This document shows, piece by piece, positions 46,152 through 58,500 of a stretch of 64,000 bases of DNA. Position 1 is the first letter of the stretch. Each line of letters begins with the position of its first letter. A program made the position numbers and the translations under genes. Source of the stretch: Phocoena phocoena (Eukaryota; Chordata; Mammalia; Artiodactyla; Phocoenidae); contig NC_089235.1 of assembly GCF_963924675.1 (NCBI RefSeq), positions 57,561,520 to 57,625,519 on the forward strand, written 5' to 3'. Below the pieces are notes generated by a model, which had not been told where the DNA came from, made no database searches, and worked only from the letters and a program-made list of their open reading frames with translations.

Positions 46152-46525
46152 GATGTACGACTTAGCTAGGCTATGGTTTCCAGCTCTTCAAACACTACTT
46201 CAGGTGTCGCTGTGAAGGTATTTTGTAGATGTGATTAAAGTTCAGAATCATTTGACTTTAAGTAAGGGAGATTATCTAGACAAATAGATGAGACTAATTT
46301 AATCACTTTAAAGTCCTTAATTTTATATTGAGTCTTTCTTGATGAAGAAGAAACTCTACTTGGCGATAGAAGTTTCACCTCATGCCTAAGAGTCTTAACC
46401 TCCCATTCCTGATGACCTATCTGTTGGATTTTAGACTTGCCTTGCCAGTCCCCATTTTCATAGAAGTTAATTCCTTGCAATAAGTATTTTAATACATATC
46501 TGTCCTACTGGTTCTATTCTCCAAT
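46152..46525 (+). mobile_element. MLT1-like MaLR solo LTR, plus strand
   Basis: 'gtcgctgtgaaggtattttg', 'tagatgtgattaaagttcag', 'gactttaagtaagggagatt' and the end 'tcctactggttctattctcc' match an old MaLR-type LTR. A second member of the same family lies at 51.6-52.4 kb. Confidence 0.65.
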
Positions 46526-46539
46526 TGAACTCTAATTCA

Positions 46540-46903
46540 AAAGATAAAATATATTGTAAAAAAAATTACATAATTTTAGAATATTTTCTCCAAATCTATG
46601 AATTTACTGCAATAGCAATAATATAATTGGAATTTTATAACCAATATAGCAATATTTTATTTAATATTGGAGATATAGATAGCTGAAAACAGCATTACTA
46701 CCACTAAAATTGGGGGAAAATAGCTGGAAAAACTTCAAATTAATCATTTTTCTTAAAACCACCTGAGAACTACAGTGATAGGGCAAAGAACTCATCCAAA
46801 ATCTTGATAGAGAGAGGTGACTAGAAGAAATTGCAGAGCTAGGATTACAGCATTTGCTAACTTGGGTCAGACTTGAGACCAGTGCTATGTAAGTCAGTAG
46901 TAA
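46540..46903 (+). mobile_element. Ancient L1 segment left of the solo LTR, plus strand
   Basis: L1-like A-rich text ('aactcatccaaaatcttgat', 'gctaggattacagcatttgc') appears to continue at 47538 after the LTR. Family assignment is moderate; the frame is lost. Confidence 0.5.
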
Positions 46904-47537
46904 CATTACCAAACCAAACTTGGGTCTGTTTGCCTGCGCTCAGTACAGCCAATCTACTTACAGGGTTTGCGGTAAAGGAAAGGGCAGTGTTTATTGCAGG
47001 GAGCCAAGCAAGGAGTCCTGGACAGCTGGTGTGTAAAAGATCCGAGCTCCCCAAAGGCTTGCAGGGAAAGGTTTTTAAAGACAGGGTGAGGGAGGGTAGT
47101 TGTGGGGTGTGTGAGATCAGCTCGTGGACATTCTTCTGATGGGTTGGTGGTGAGGTAATTGGGAGTCAACATCATCAACCTTCTGGTTCCAACCGGTCTG
47201 GAGTCTACATGCTTGTAGGTGGCATAGTTAACTTCTCCCACCTGGTGAGGTTTCAGTATCCACAAGACAGCTCAAAGTACATGGCTCAGAATGGTATCTA
47301 TAGCCCTGGAGGAGGAACTAAAGGTCCTTGACTTTGTTTAATGGCTAAACTATTATTATTTTGTCTTGCTTGACTGTTTTCCTTTCCTTCTGCATTGTCC
47401 CGCCTCTCTGATTAAATTTACTCTTTGGAACTCAGGGAAGGCCTAGGAGGCTACAGGGTTTCCACAGACCAAAGGCAGGTAGAGGCTGTGGATGGGCAGG
47501 GAGTCAGTTCAGGGTAGGCCCCATAGGGTCCTGCTCA
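46904..47537 (-). mobile_element. Solo LTR of a class I-like ERV, minus strand
   Basis: Read on the minus strand the element starts tgagcaggaccctatggggc (near 47537) and ends with text like 'aagtttggtttggtaatg' at 46904-46920. The polyadenylation signal AATAAA lies at 46990-46995 (minus), a TATA-like tttaaaaacc about 80 bp upstream. Flanking 4-bp sites gtaa / gtta are near-identical, as expected for gammaretrovirus-like integration. No internal retroviral sequence is present, so the provirus was lost by LTR-LTR recombination. Frames of 65-103 residues inside it are chance. Confidence 0.7.
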
Positions 47538-48952
47538 GTTACCATAATATTCAACTAGTAATATTTATCAAATTGCTAAAGCCTGGGTGGGGGCTAGCAT
47601 GAGAGTGTGAAAACCCTGGGGACACACATGGGGGACTGGGATACATACTTTTTTACCACCCTTTTCTCAGAGAACCCAATCAAGTACTCACAGAGAAAAT
47701 TGAGGTGAATTTTGAGAAAGTTTGTACCGGGGAAAAGGAAACTTAAGCTACTGCAGAAGTCCCCCAAGACCATGTCCTGGAAGGAAGTTCTTAGTCTATA
47801 GGAAGAAAGGTGATAAAACTGTACAGAGACCAAGAGCATTGATGGAAACAGCTTGGTGAGGAGAACAAGAGAAAAAAAAGCTCAACACGAGAGAAAGGCC
47901 CGGCATAATTATGGAAGGATGGACAAGAACACCTGTGAAGACCATACTCTCAATACAGGTTCACAATGCCTACCTCAGATTGAAGTTTAATCAGGATATC
48001 AGGTGAACCCTCCTAACCCACTACCAATCTAACAAGTGTTGAGTAAAAATAATATTGGAGTACAGATTCACTCCTGGGAGCAGTGCAAACAGAAGACACA
48101 AGCCAAGCTTGGAAACACAATCCAGGTAAGGCTTGTTAAATCCTATTGAACTAAAACATTTGTTCTTCAAAGGATACTGTTAAGAAAATGAAAAGACAAT
48201 ACATAGACTGAGAGAAAATATGTGTAACTCATTTATTGTATAAAAGAATTTTATCCAGAATATAAAAATAACACCTAAAACTCAAAAGCATAAAAGCAAT
48301 GCAATGCATTTAAAAGCAATGCATTTTAAAAACAAAATGCCAAAATCCTAAAGACGCTTTATGAAAAAATATAGAGAAATGGTAAATATGGTAAGTAAGC
48401 GTATGAAAAGATGTCCAAAATTAGGTAAATGTCATTAAGTAAATCCTAATTAAGACCGCAAAGGCATAACATTATACAACCATTAAAATCATTAAAAAAA
48501 TTTTAAAATGACAAAATGTCATACTGATGAGGGTGCGGATGAAATTCTTATTCACCAATGGAAATGCAAAAATGGTAAAGCTGTTTTTGAAATGGAAAGG
48601 AAATTTATTATAAAATTAAACATACAGTTATTATATTACCTAGTCATCTTATTCCTTGTGTTTAAGCAAATGAATTTAAATTTTATGTTCACATAAAAGC
48701 CTGTATGCATACTGCCATAGCTGCTTTATTCATAATTTGTCAAAAACTAGAAACAACCAAGGTATTCTTAAATAGGAGAATGAAGAAACAGACTACAGTA
48801 CATCCATAGAATGGAATAGTAGTCGGGAATAAAAGGAATAACTATTTATTCATACAACAACATGAATGAATTTTTAATGTATTTTGCTAAAAGAAAGATG
48901 CCAGGTGCTCAGCTAATGACTTACTGGTTACAGAAAAAAAAAAAAAAAAAAA
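47538..48952 (+). mobile_element. Ancient L1 (L1M-type), plus strand
   Basis: From the ORF region ('ctctcaatacaggttcacaa') to the 3' part ('tcataatttgtcaaaaacta', 'catccatagaatggaatagt') and an A run at 48935-48953. Heavily diverged. Confidence 0.65.
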
Positions 48953-48953
48953 G

Positions 48954-49165
48954 CCAGGCTCCCATGCCATGAACTCCAGAGCTGCCTGTGAGATTAGTCA
49001 GAGGCTATGACTTCACCTGACATCTTGTCCTTGCTGGGATTTCCCTCCTTCCTTCTCCTGCCTTCTCTGGTCACACATGGGTTTGCCCCGAGAGTACTTT
49101 AGTAAATCACGTGTGCATAAATCCTTGTCCCAGTTCTGCTTCTGAGGAACCCAGACTAAGACAGA
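48954..49165 (+). mobile_element. Possible LTR 3' part
   Basis: 'cagttctgcttctgaggaac' followed by 'ccagactaagacag' resembles the common end of old LTR elements. Family not named. Confidence 0.35.
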
Positions 49166-49343
49166 AAAATGAACTGAATTTAGAAGCTCTCTCAGAAAGC
49201 TCCTTACTGGTTTACTTAATGGAATTTCTTTAAGTTTCTAGAGCATTGCTGCTTTGATCTTATAACTGTAATATAACAATTAAGTAGATGCTTTATATAA
49301 TAATATATTCCTTGGGGAAAAAAATCCCTATAAGGTAAAAACT

Positions 49344-49565
49344 CTTTTTTTTTTTTGTTGTTGTTGTTGTTGTTGTACACGGGCCTCTCACTGTTGTGGC
49401 CTCTCCCGTTGCGGAGCACAGGCTCTGGACGTGCAGGCTCGGCGGCCATGGCTCACGGGCCCAGACGCTCCACGGCATGTGGGATCTTCCTGGACCGGGG
49501 CACGAACCCGTGTCCCCTGCATCGGCAGGCAGACTCTCAACCACTGTGCCACCAGGGGAACCCCC
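49344..49565 (-). mobile_element. CHR-2 SINE, minus strand
   Basis: A CHR-2 body with a (GTT)n and poly-T tail at the left. Duplication aaaaact at 49337-49343 and 49566-49572. Its start (gggttcccctggtggcacag as reverse complement) has a few mutations. Confidence 0.93.
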
Positions 49566-51599
49566 AAAAACTTAGTTGTTTTAAATCTGTTAGCAAATAT
49601 AGACAAAAAGTAATTTTTAAATTTTGAAACAGCTAACTCTGTTCCTGTATTTAATAACACTGAGTATACAACTAATGACCTTCAAAACTTGTGTGAAAAA
49701 ATTATACAGAAGTTTTTTCAATACTTCAATGTAAATTAGTAAATTCTAAAGCAGTAGATATCCTAACTTGTGTGCAATATAATAAGGTTATGAATAATAG
49801 GGAAAGGTATGTGAAATTTAATCAAGAATTAGTGAAAACGTTGTCACAAGCTGCCACTTTAGTTTTATTTTCCTTAATATTGCTTTAAATAATCATCTAT
49901 AATTTATATTACTTTATTTTTAATAATATTAATGCTTATTTAGATTATAAAATAATTTTTATATATAAATTGATTTGAATAGTATTTAGGCTGTTTTAAT
50001 ATGGAGTATAATGTAATAAAATATTTTAGGTAATGTGACAAAGACTATTAACATTTAGTTTACAGCAAAACAAGCAATAACCATAATTTGATGGCATAGA
50101 TTAAATTATATTTATGAACTTGAGATAATTATTGGTATAAAATTTAGGCCCATTGTTTCTCAACATGTCATGATGGGTAAGAATAACAGTGTTTGAACCA
50201 AAAATCTAATTCAGCAGGTCTTGTGTGGAGGTGTGTTGTCTGCATTCATATCACGGGCCACTGCTGATTTTTGTGCATTTTACCAATGAGACTCTAAATA
50301 CATCTGTGATGCCAATTTAATTCTTCAGTTAAGACTGTTGTCATACCAAGTAAGAGAACACTTACTGTTATCTGTATGAGTTGAGAAAACCTTGTTTCTT
50401 GGTCATTTTGAAAGGATGAAATCTTGACACTGTTGTCAACCTAAAACTTCAGAACCCCAAGTTCTTGCAAATTTTGAGTGACTACGATGCTCTCACTTTT
50501 TAGTTTGCATAAACTGTCTGGCTGGACTGCTACTGATTTCAATTATGGTACCTTAAAGTCTTGAGCCACAATTGCTATTTTTAGAACATAAATTAGCAAT
50601 TATTATATTAAAATTCAGTATCTTTAAAAGATAATTTAGTATACATGAGTTAATAATTTATACAATGAGAATAAATAATACCATTTACATTGCTTTATCT
50701 AGACACTCTTCCCTATAATATATTGTATTCAAAGTGCTGATTCGTGACTTCTGAGTGGTTTGTCCAACTTAACGTGAAATTTGTTTTAGGTCATTAATGT
50801 TTTTTTCTGTTACTTGGTAACCAAAAAAAATAATGTTTTAATATTACAAATCATAAATCTCTCACTTTCTAGTAATAAAAACAAAACCGTAAATGCTTTG
50901 TGGCTCCAAATTGAGCAGTTGTAATCTTCCTGAGGTTTGAGTGTCAGTGGAGAAGGCCAAGAACACAGTTCAAAGCCAAGGCTAGCAAGGAAAACAAGCA
51001 TGAGATTTCCAGGCAGATTCTTTAAGAGGTACTTTGTTTCCCAGAGGAAGAAAAGTATGTCAGCCGGAAATGGGACACTTTCTGGGATTAAGAATAAAAG
51101 GAAACTAAGCAGAGAACTCCTGCAAGGGAGACAAAGGATAAATGGATCATTATTAGCAGACAACATACAGTTCCTTGCTGTTCTATTTTTCTTGGCTTCT
51201 CACTCTCTCCGTCAAGGAATCTCACTGGGCTGCCCTAGCTCTATTTATTAAAATAAAACATTCGTTTGACAAAATTATTCCGATACCCTGAGGGATTTAT
51301 TATAACTGTATCTGACCAGGACAAGGTACTGTGAGGACAGAAGTTTAGGATTTAATCTTCAGAATAGTCTCCATAGCCTCATGTGAGAGAGCGTTTTGCA
51401 AGTTCAAATCCTCTTTCTCAAAATAAAGCCAAACAATACATGACCCAAAGTGTGCCCTACTGCATTCCCCTTGGTGTGCAGTTATTTCAAAGTCTAGTTT
51501 TAGCCCTTGTCCTAGATTAAAAAGTGAAATTGGAATGTATATATAACAACCAAGAAATATTGCTGGAGATGCTCCTGTCCAGCACAGATCCCATTGATG
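49566..51599. other. No gene; mostly unique
   Basis: Contains a probable MER5A (listed separately). The overlapping 118- and 104-residue frames at 50810-51251 lie on opposite strands and show no domain. Confidence 0.45.
50148..50290 (+). mobile_element. Probable MER5A (hAT MITE)
   Basis: 'ttgtttctcaacatgtcatg' near the start and 'aatctaattcagcaggtctt' in the middle fit MER5A in sense. Diverged. Confidence 0.55.
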
Positions 51600-51671
51600 G
51601 TGTGATCATTAGTCTCATGCAGCAACTTGACTACAAAATAGTACCCAGTTGTTTAATTAAACTCTAATGTA

Positions 51672-52053
51672 GGGACTTCCCCGGTGGTCCAGTGGTAAAG
51701 AATATGCCTTCCAATGCAGGGGACGCCGGTTCGATTCCTGGTCGGGGAACTAGGATCCCACGTGCTGCAGGGCAACTAAACCTGTGCGCCACAACTACTG
51801 AGCTCGCACGCCTCAACAAGAGAGCCCGCGTGCCGCAAACTACAGAGCCCACGAGCCCTGGAGCCCACGCGCCACAACTAGAGAGAGAAAACTCACGCAC
51901 CACAACTAGAGAGAAGCCCATGCACCACCACTAGGGAGAGGCCCACTCACCTCAATGAAGACCCCGTGTTTCACAACTAAGACCCGATGCAGCCAAAAAA
52001 ATAAAGAAAAAAAAAAAAGCAGCAGGTTAAAATAAATTACAAAAAAAACCCCA
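51672..52053 (+). mobile_element. Long tRNA-derived SINE with internal tandem repeats (Bov-tA/CHRL-like)
   Basis: The 5' part is CHR-like (gggacttccccggtggtcca, 'ggttcgattcctggtcgggg'). The 3' part, roughly 51780-51960, consists of imperfect repeats of a 'caccacaactagagag'-like unit of about 25-30 bp. A tail 'aaaataaagaaaaaaaaaaa' follows. Duplication ctaatgta at 51664-51671 and 52054-52061; the stretch 52019-52053 then belongs to the insertion. Confidence 0.85.
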
Positions 52054-52339
52054 CTAATGTAGGTATTGCTGTGAAAGTGTTTTGCAGATGTGGTTAACTT
52101 CTATTGCCCAATCAGTCGACTTTAAGTAAAGGAGATTACCCTTGATTGTGAAGGTGGGCCTCATCCAATCAGCTGAAGACCTTAAGAGCAAAACACTTTT
52201 CCCAGAGAAGAAATTTTGTTTCAATACTGCAGCATCAAAGGCTGACTGAATTTCCAGTCTGCTGGCCTGTCCTACAAATTTTGGACTTGCTAACTCCCAC
52301 AACTGTGCAAGCCAACTCTTTAAAATCTCTCTCTCCCTC

Positions 52340-52340
<1 letters not shown>

Positions 52341-52372
<32 letters not shown>
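52341..52372 (+). repeat. (GT)n microsatellite
   Basis: About 15 units within the LTR. Confidence 0.9.
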
Positions 52373-52500
52373 TTATATATCTACCATTGGTTATGTTTTT
52401 CTGGAAAGCCATGGCTAATATAGATAGCTGCTCAAAGTGTCCAATAACTATATGTGTTAACTGTAAAAGAGATTGTAAAAAAAATCATGAAACATTCTCT

Positions 52501-52724
52501 GGTTTTTTTTGGTTTCTTTTGTTTTTTTTTTAGCGGTACGTGGGCCTCTCACTGTTGTGGCCTCTCCTGTTGCGGAGCACAGGCTCCGGACACGCAGGCT
52601 CAGTGGCCATGGCTCACGGGCCCAGCCGCTCTGTGGCATATGGGATCCTCCCGGACCGGGGCACGAACCCGTGTCCCCTGCATCGGCAGGCGGACTCTCG
52701 ACCGCTGCGCCACCAGGGAAGCCC
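52501..52724 (-). mobile_element. CHR-2 SINE, minus strand
   Basis: Near-consensus body with a T-rich tail at the left. Perfect 12-bp duplication gaaacattctct at 52489-52500 and 52725-52736. Confidence 0.95.
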
Positions 52725-52736
52725 GAAACATTCTCT

Positions 52737-53488
52737 TTTTTACCTCTGCAAATAACCTGAACACTGTAGATATACTTGACCTTAAAACACAAATAATGTG
52801 GGCAGAAATCCTTTTGTACTGGTCTCAGTACACAAGCACGTGTGTTTATATGCAGAATAAGCACATACACACACACACAAGGGTCTTTTTCTATCTAGCA
52901 TTTGCTTAATGTTATTGGCCATTGTGAGCTCTCTGAACACATTTTAATGGAGCTGAGTAATCAGCCCAATATAAGAAATTGGGTTGAGAATGGATCAACA
53001 ATTGACATTTTTTTTTAAAGAACTCAGGAGACGATAATATATGAGAGACGATGAGGCAGCTGCCTAAGATGTCCAAATAGCTTTTCCATGTAACGTTGAC
53101 AGTAATGAATCGTATATAATACCAGCTGTATATGAAGGAATGCTCAGCACATGCAAAAGAATAGAAAAGTCAGAGAAGCCTGGAAACATTTAGCATTACT
53201 ACATGTCATAAAATCAAGATGATAGAATAAAGAACACACAGAATATATCATCACTGCCTGTTTTACTTTCATTTTTAAAAAGCTATTAGCTTTTATCTTT
53301 ACGTTTACATAACATGCCTGAAAGGCACCTAGTAAAGTCATGTTTTCTATTACTCTGCCTTAAGATAAGTTTTCACCTAGATATAATCTCTTTACTTTAT
53401 TCTGTATATAAAGAGCAAAAGATGTTCACATGTTTCTTTGGTTCCTTCTGTCTGTGTTTAATATTCTCATCTTGTCTAGATTATTTTT
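52737..53488. other. No gene; unique sequence
   Basis: A short (CA)n run near 52866-52880; nothing else recognised. Confidence 0.4.
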
Positions 53489-54100
53489 CAGTGGTTTCCA
53501 TAGTGTGGTCAGTGGATTCCTGCATGTCTCTGAGATGTTCTCAGGGTTCCATAAAGTCAAAACTATTTTTATCACAATACTAGGATGTCATTGCTTTTTT
53601 GTACTGGATGTAGTGATGTTGGAAAAGGAATTGGTGAAGGAAAAGGGCATGAATTGTGACTGTGTTACCAAATCATACTAGGAGACATTTTATTTTTCAC
53701 TTTACCATATTCACTTGAAAACAACAATAAATCTTACTTAGGAATGTCCTGATGAAGCAGTAAAACATACAGTATACTAAATCTGAATTCCTACATATAT
53801 GTCTTTTTAAAATTCTTTATAATGAAATGGAAAGTACATGTAAAGTGCTTCTGCCAGGTGTGGAAATATGAGCGTTGCCTTCAGGTACAAAAATATGAGA
53901 GTTGGGCTTCCCTGGTGGCGCAGTGGTTGAGAGTCTGCCTGCTGATGCAGGGGATACGGGTTCGTGCCCCAGTCCGGGAAGATCCCACATGCCGCGGAGC
54001 GGCTGGGCCCGTGAGCCATAGCTGCTGAGCCTGTGCGTCCAGAGCCTGTGCTCCGCAACAGGAGAGGCCACAGCAGTGAGAGGCCCGCGTACCGCAAAAA

Positions 54101-54141
<41 letters not shown>

Positions 54142-54850
54142 TTGTCTGGAGGAAAAGCACATGTGCCGTTGCGTTGCTAGCAGAACCAGCTGCTGCTTTT
54201 GCAATGAGAAGCATTCTTACTTAAAAGAATGGCTGGCAAACAATGGTTATTCAGATTTGGGTATCTGGCAGATATTTTCTCACAAAAGAACAAAGTAAGC
54301 CTGTCACTTCAAGGAAAGCAACTGACTTAAACAGAATTATTGCTAATTGTAAAATTTGATATTTTAAATGAGTTTTTGAAAAACTTGTATCTGCCACTCT
54401 GACAGCTTGCCAACACTTAAAGAATTTTCCGATCAAATTGGTAGTGATATCAAAAAAGTAATTTTCCACAGTCTATATTAAAATGTGACTACATTGGAAG
54501 ATATGCATGACTGTGAACCATTGTTTTCCAAATGATCAGTGATGATCATTTCATATAAAAAATCATGTAATTGAGTAATCAATTTACATGTAATCATGTA
54601 AATAATACAATGACAGTGAAAGAAAGACCAATGCATTTTAATATAACATTTTCTTGATATGACTTAAGGTTCTACTATAACAGTTGGTATGATATGAAGT
54701 AAGAAATAGTCACAGTTTTCTGAAAAGGCTATTAAAATATCTCTTACTTTTTCAGCTACTTTCAAGTACTGTCTCAACTTTTTTTCAGCAATTCAAACCT
54801 TTTTCAGCAACACATTTTTTCATAAACTTCAGCCAACACAAAAGTTCCTC
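53489..54850 (+). pseudogene. hAT-Charlie DNA transposon with broken transposase
   Basis: It begins with a terminal-repeat-like cagtggtttccatagtgtgg and 'gttccataaagtcaaaacta'. Transposase-derived coding text follows in sense, in broken frames: 'gaatgtcctgatgaagcagt', 'gaggaaaagcacatgtgccg', 'gcaaacaatggttattcaga', 'tgggtatctggcagatattt', and 'ctgaaaaggctattaaaata' near 54720. This is the hAT superfamily transposase that also gave rise to several domesticated ZBED-type host genes, but here stops and deletions abound and no usable frame survives. A CHR-2 SINE splits it at 53905. The right terminal repeat was not found. Confidence 0.75.
53905..54132 (+). mobile_element. CHR-2 SINE inside the hAT element, plus strand
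   Basis: CHR-2 body with A tail followed by a (TA)n run (54109-54136). Perfect 12-bp duplication atatgagagttg at 53893-53904 and 54133-54144. Confidence 0.95.
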
Positions 54851-54869
54851 TTTATTCATATTCTTGTCC

Positions 54870-55505
54870 TCCAGATTCCTGTCCTTGGGTTATTTTTAGC
54901 ATATACTATATTTTTCCTTGTTGACTTCAACCACACCTGTGATTTTAATTTCTGTTTGTACTCTGGTAACCCCCAAATCTATATTTCCGATGGACTTCCC
55001 TTTTTGAGACTGGACTCCTTTAATCAAGTGCTTGCTGAACATTCATTCATTTAATCAGTTACTGCCATATAAAAACCACAAATTTCACAAGCTCGAAATC
55101 GTCTTTGCCACTCTCTCCTCAAGACCAACTCTCCCTTCTTCCACCCGTACTCTTCTCAAGTGAGTGACTTCTTCATATGCCTGTTTACTTGAGGAAAGCT
55201 GTTAAAACCCTCCTTTATAGTAAAAGCCCTCCCTGCATAACTCCACCCACTCCATAATTTTATTCCCTAACAACTGTTAGGTCTGTCTCATAAAAATATC
55301 TTGAGAAACATTCTCTCCAGCTCCACAGATTTGTGTTATTTCTCACTTGGACAATCAAATAGAGACTAAATGTTTCCCTGACTTTTATCCCATACCCCTC
55401 TACTCCATCCTTCATATTGCTGCCAAAGTGATTCCCAAAACGCAAACCCCATCATGTTGCCTCCTTAATTATATATCTCCAGTGGCCTAGCATCTCCCCT
55501 ATAGA
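54870..55505 (+). mobile_element. L2 LINE 3' relic, plus strand
   Basis: 'accccaaatctatatttc'-type clauses, 'tttctcacttggacaatcaa', 'catattgctgccaaagtgat' and 'tatatctccagtggcctagc' match the order of the L2 3' region in sense. Confidence 0.6.
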
Positions 55506-58500
55506 CAGACATGTCAATCCGATGCAGCAGCATTTTTGTCCACTGAAATGATCATAAGGAAAGTGAAAAAACAAAACAAAAAGCCCACTTAAGTATGGAA
55601 AAGAAGCAGCAAATCGGACAGAAGAGATTTTTACACACTCACATACACACACACACACTATAGTATGTATATATTCAAGTGCATATGTGTATACACTGGA
55701 AGTTACATCACATTATAACTGCCAGAAAACTTCTGCTAGATAGGGAACACTGGTCTGAAGTTGTGAGAGTATTTGCTTGCTCTGGAATCAGAATACTGCC
55801 AACTGTGACACAAACTAGCAGACACTGATGTGATCTGCTTTTGCTATCGGTCAAATCACAGACCTTATGACTAATTTATGTTACAGATACTGCTGGCTAC
55901 ATACTGCTTCTTCAGTCAGCCTCAGGTTTAGGAAAATAAAAACCAAAAAAAACAACACCAGTGGCATTCTTAAGATTTGTAAAGAAGCCTGAACTCATCT
56001 CCATACAAAAATACACCCACCCACCCACTGAGCTGCAATGAAAACTCCATGGGAGAAGGGAGTATTATGTGGCTTATACCCAACGCATACCCTGGCACCT
56101 GCCATAGTTCAGGAGTTCCGTAGATCTTGTAGAATAAAAAAAAAAAAATTGATTAATTAAACAGTACCTTCCTGAAGGACTTGAAATATTTCTAAAGCAC
56201 ATTCTATGGCAACTTCACTCTTGACCCTTTATTTTTCACAAAAGAAAGCTACCTTGAAAAAGTGTAACAACAAATTATCTGTAGTTAGTTTTGGGTTTTT
56301 GTTTCCTTGTTTTATTTTCACTTGGATAGCAGTAGATACAGTGTCTGAGAGGATATAATATTAAGTTTCTAGCACTGTGAAAGCAAATTTATCAGAGGCA
56401 CAGCAAGATATTTCAAGAAACTATGGCAATCTAACTATATACAGATATAAAGCCTAGAAGACATGGAGAAATAAAGAACTACAGAAGAAATGAGCTTAAG
56501 AACATTGGTCCCTGGAGAGTTTTTGTTATTATTTGTTTGCTGGTTGTTTGGTTTTAAATCACAGACTTAAAATCAGATTTTCACCCAAGGAAATTTTGAG
56601 TCATCAGACCTGTAGTGGAACCTCAGAATAGTTACTTTTTAAAAAATGATAGATCTGAAGTACAAGCGAGTTTAGGGAATATTACTTTCTAAAGACATTT
56701 TTTACTTAAAAAATAAATGCTTAAGTTTATTTTATATATAAATATTTGCATTGCTAAAATTTTATCAATTTTCATACAATAAAGTATCACCTGCAACATG
56801 CCACTACAGAATGAATGGTTATTACTTTAATCATGGAAGTCTTTATTAGGCTTTGTAGTAATAATGTTAAATATTTTCTCCAGTTTTATCCATTAATTTT
56901 CTCTTCTGTTGTTTGCGTATTTCATCTGCATGACAGTAGATTGGTCCAAAGAGCTATCATTTCTCTATTCCAACTTCCATGGCCAATCTGGCTCTTGCTA
57001 AGGAAGTTCTGTGTGATTTTTTTTTTTTCATTTGAATGGTCTTGTTTTAGCATTCCATTCTATATAATTTTATAACTGACTTAGAATTCCTGTTTGCCTA
57101 GTTTGCTTACTTTTTAAAGGAAATACTTTGGCAAAATGTTTTTAGACATGAATAGAAGATTCCAAAGTGTCTCTGGTATAATCATCAAATTTTTCTCATT
57201 GATCATATCTGTCTCTCAGATCTCCAGAAGTGTCAAGACATTTTCTTCAGGGTAAGCCATTAAATTTTAAATCTAGAAAACAAAACTTTAAATATTTTTT
57301 TGAGAAATGTGAACAGAAAGTATTCTTAGATATTTTCAAAAGAATTTGCAACCTTCTCACCTCAATGATACTGTCCGCGTACCTTCAAATTGACTGTTTT
57401 CCCTGAAGAAGATGAATATTTTTTGCTATTTTTGCTTGCTATTCACTTTTAAATTTTGAACTGGTTATTCTTTTCCTCTGTTAGATGAACTTTGCCTTAG
57501 CATTTAGAACAATGCAGTACCTAAGTAGAATAACTGTCAAGAAGTTCATGGCTTAGCATTATATCAACCTTATTATTGGAGATATTCCCATAATATGTCA
57601 TGTAAAAAAAGTCCTTTCTTTTTCTGTGTATCCTTTAGTTTTGAGAATATTAAAAGACCTTGTTCAGGCATCTACTGCCCCTGTTCCTTAAGAAGAAAAA
57701 TGCAAAGAGGTGATGCTGGAAAAAAAAAAAATCACTTCATATATTTGTAAGTCTTCAGCCCCATCTCCACTGCAGAAACCCCTAGACCTACTGAGCTAAT
57801 TTACTCCACATATCAGCTACATAAGATCCTTTCATTCTTCTGGCTTAAAGCTTAAATTAAAAGTAGGCTCTCTTTCCCCTGGATTTTCTTGACCATACCT
57901 TATTTTTGGTGATCAAAAGAGGTAAGCAAAGATCCATCGCAGAAGCAGTTTCTTCCTAAAGTCTAGGTGGTTAGCCTAATGTTTCATTTCGTATATTTTT
58001 TGTAAGCATTGCATGCGTATTTAAAATATTTTCTATCTGAATAAATCTAATTCCATTGCACCCCCCAGGTTAGTTAGAACCTACTAACACAACGCTGCAG
58101 TCCTTGATTCATCCCTAGAACCTCAGTTCTCCAGAAAATGACCAAGTAGAAGGAACACTAAAATGAAATCTTAAGTGTTCAATTAATGAACTTTATAAAA
58201 GTTCTATATTTATACTCTATTTCATAGGTTGTAGGAAAAGGCAATTAGCCAAATCCTAACCTCTAACTTAGGAATTAAGGGATCAAGCTGACTGACATAT
58301 CTGTCATTTCACCTCCCTTCTTTGATGAATTTTATTTCTTAAGACAACCCTTAATAAAATAACACACTGAAGTGAAAATAATTTCAACATGTGAATTGCC
58401 ATGATTGCAAAACATAACAATTCTAGAACCTGTACTGAGACATTTGCATTACTCAGATGACATCAGTGTATGTTCAGTAATTTATATATTTGAGTCATGG

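Larger units (their letters stand above)
51600..52422 (+). mobile_element. MLT1-like MaLR solo LTR split by a SINE
   Basis: The left part (51600-51671) has 'atagtacccagttgtttaat'. After the SINE the LTR resumes with 'ggtattgctgtgaaagtgtt', 'gtgggcctcatccaatcagc' and 'acaaattttggacttgctaa', and ends near 'ctaccattggttatgttttt'. A GT microsatellite lies inside at 52341-52372. Confidence 0.72.

Noticed and set aside
50810..51251. Overlapping 118- and 104-residue frames on opposite strands
   Set aside because: Both lack domains and neither shows coding bias or splice context.
7201..54132. CRISPR-like or otherwise regular repeat array
   Set aside because: The recurring blocks are dispersed SINEs in both orientations with target duplications, not regularly spaced repeats; the genome is mammalian.
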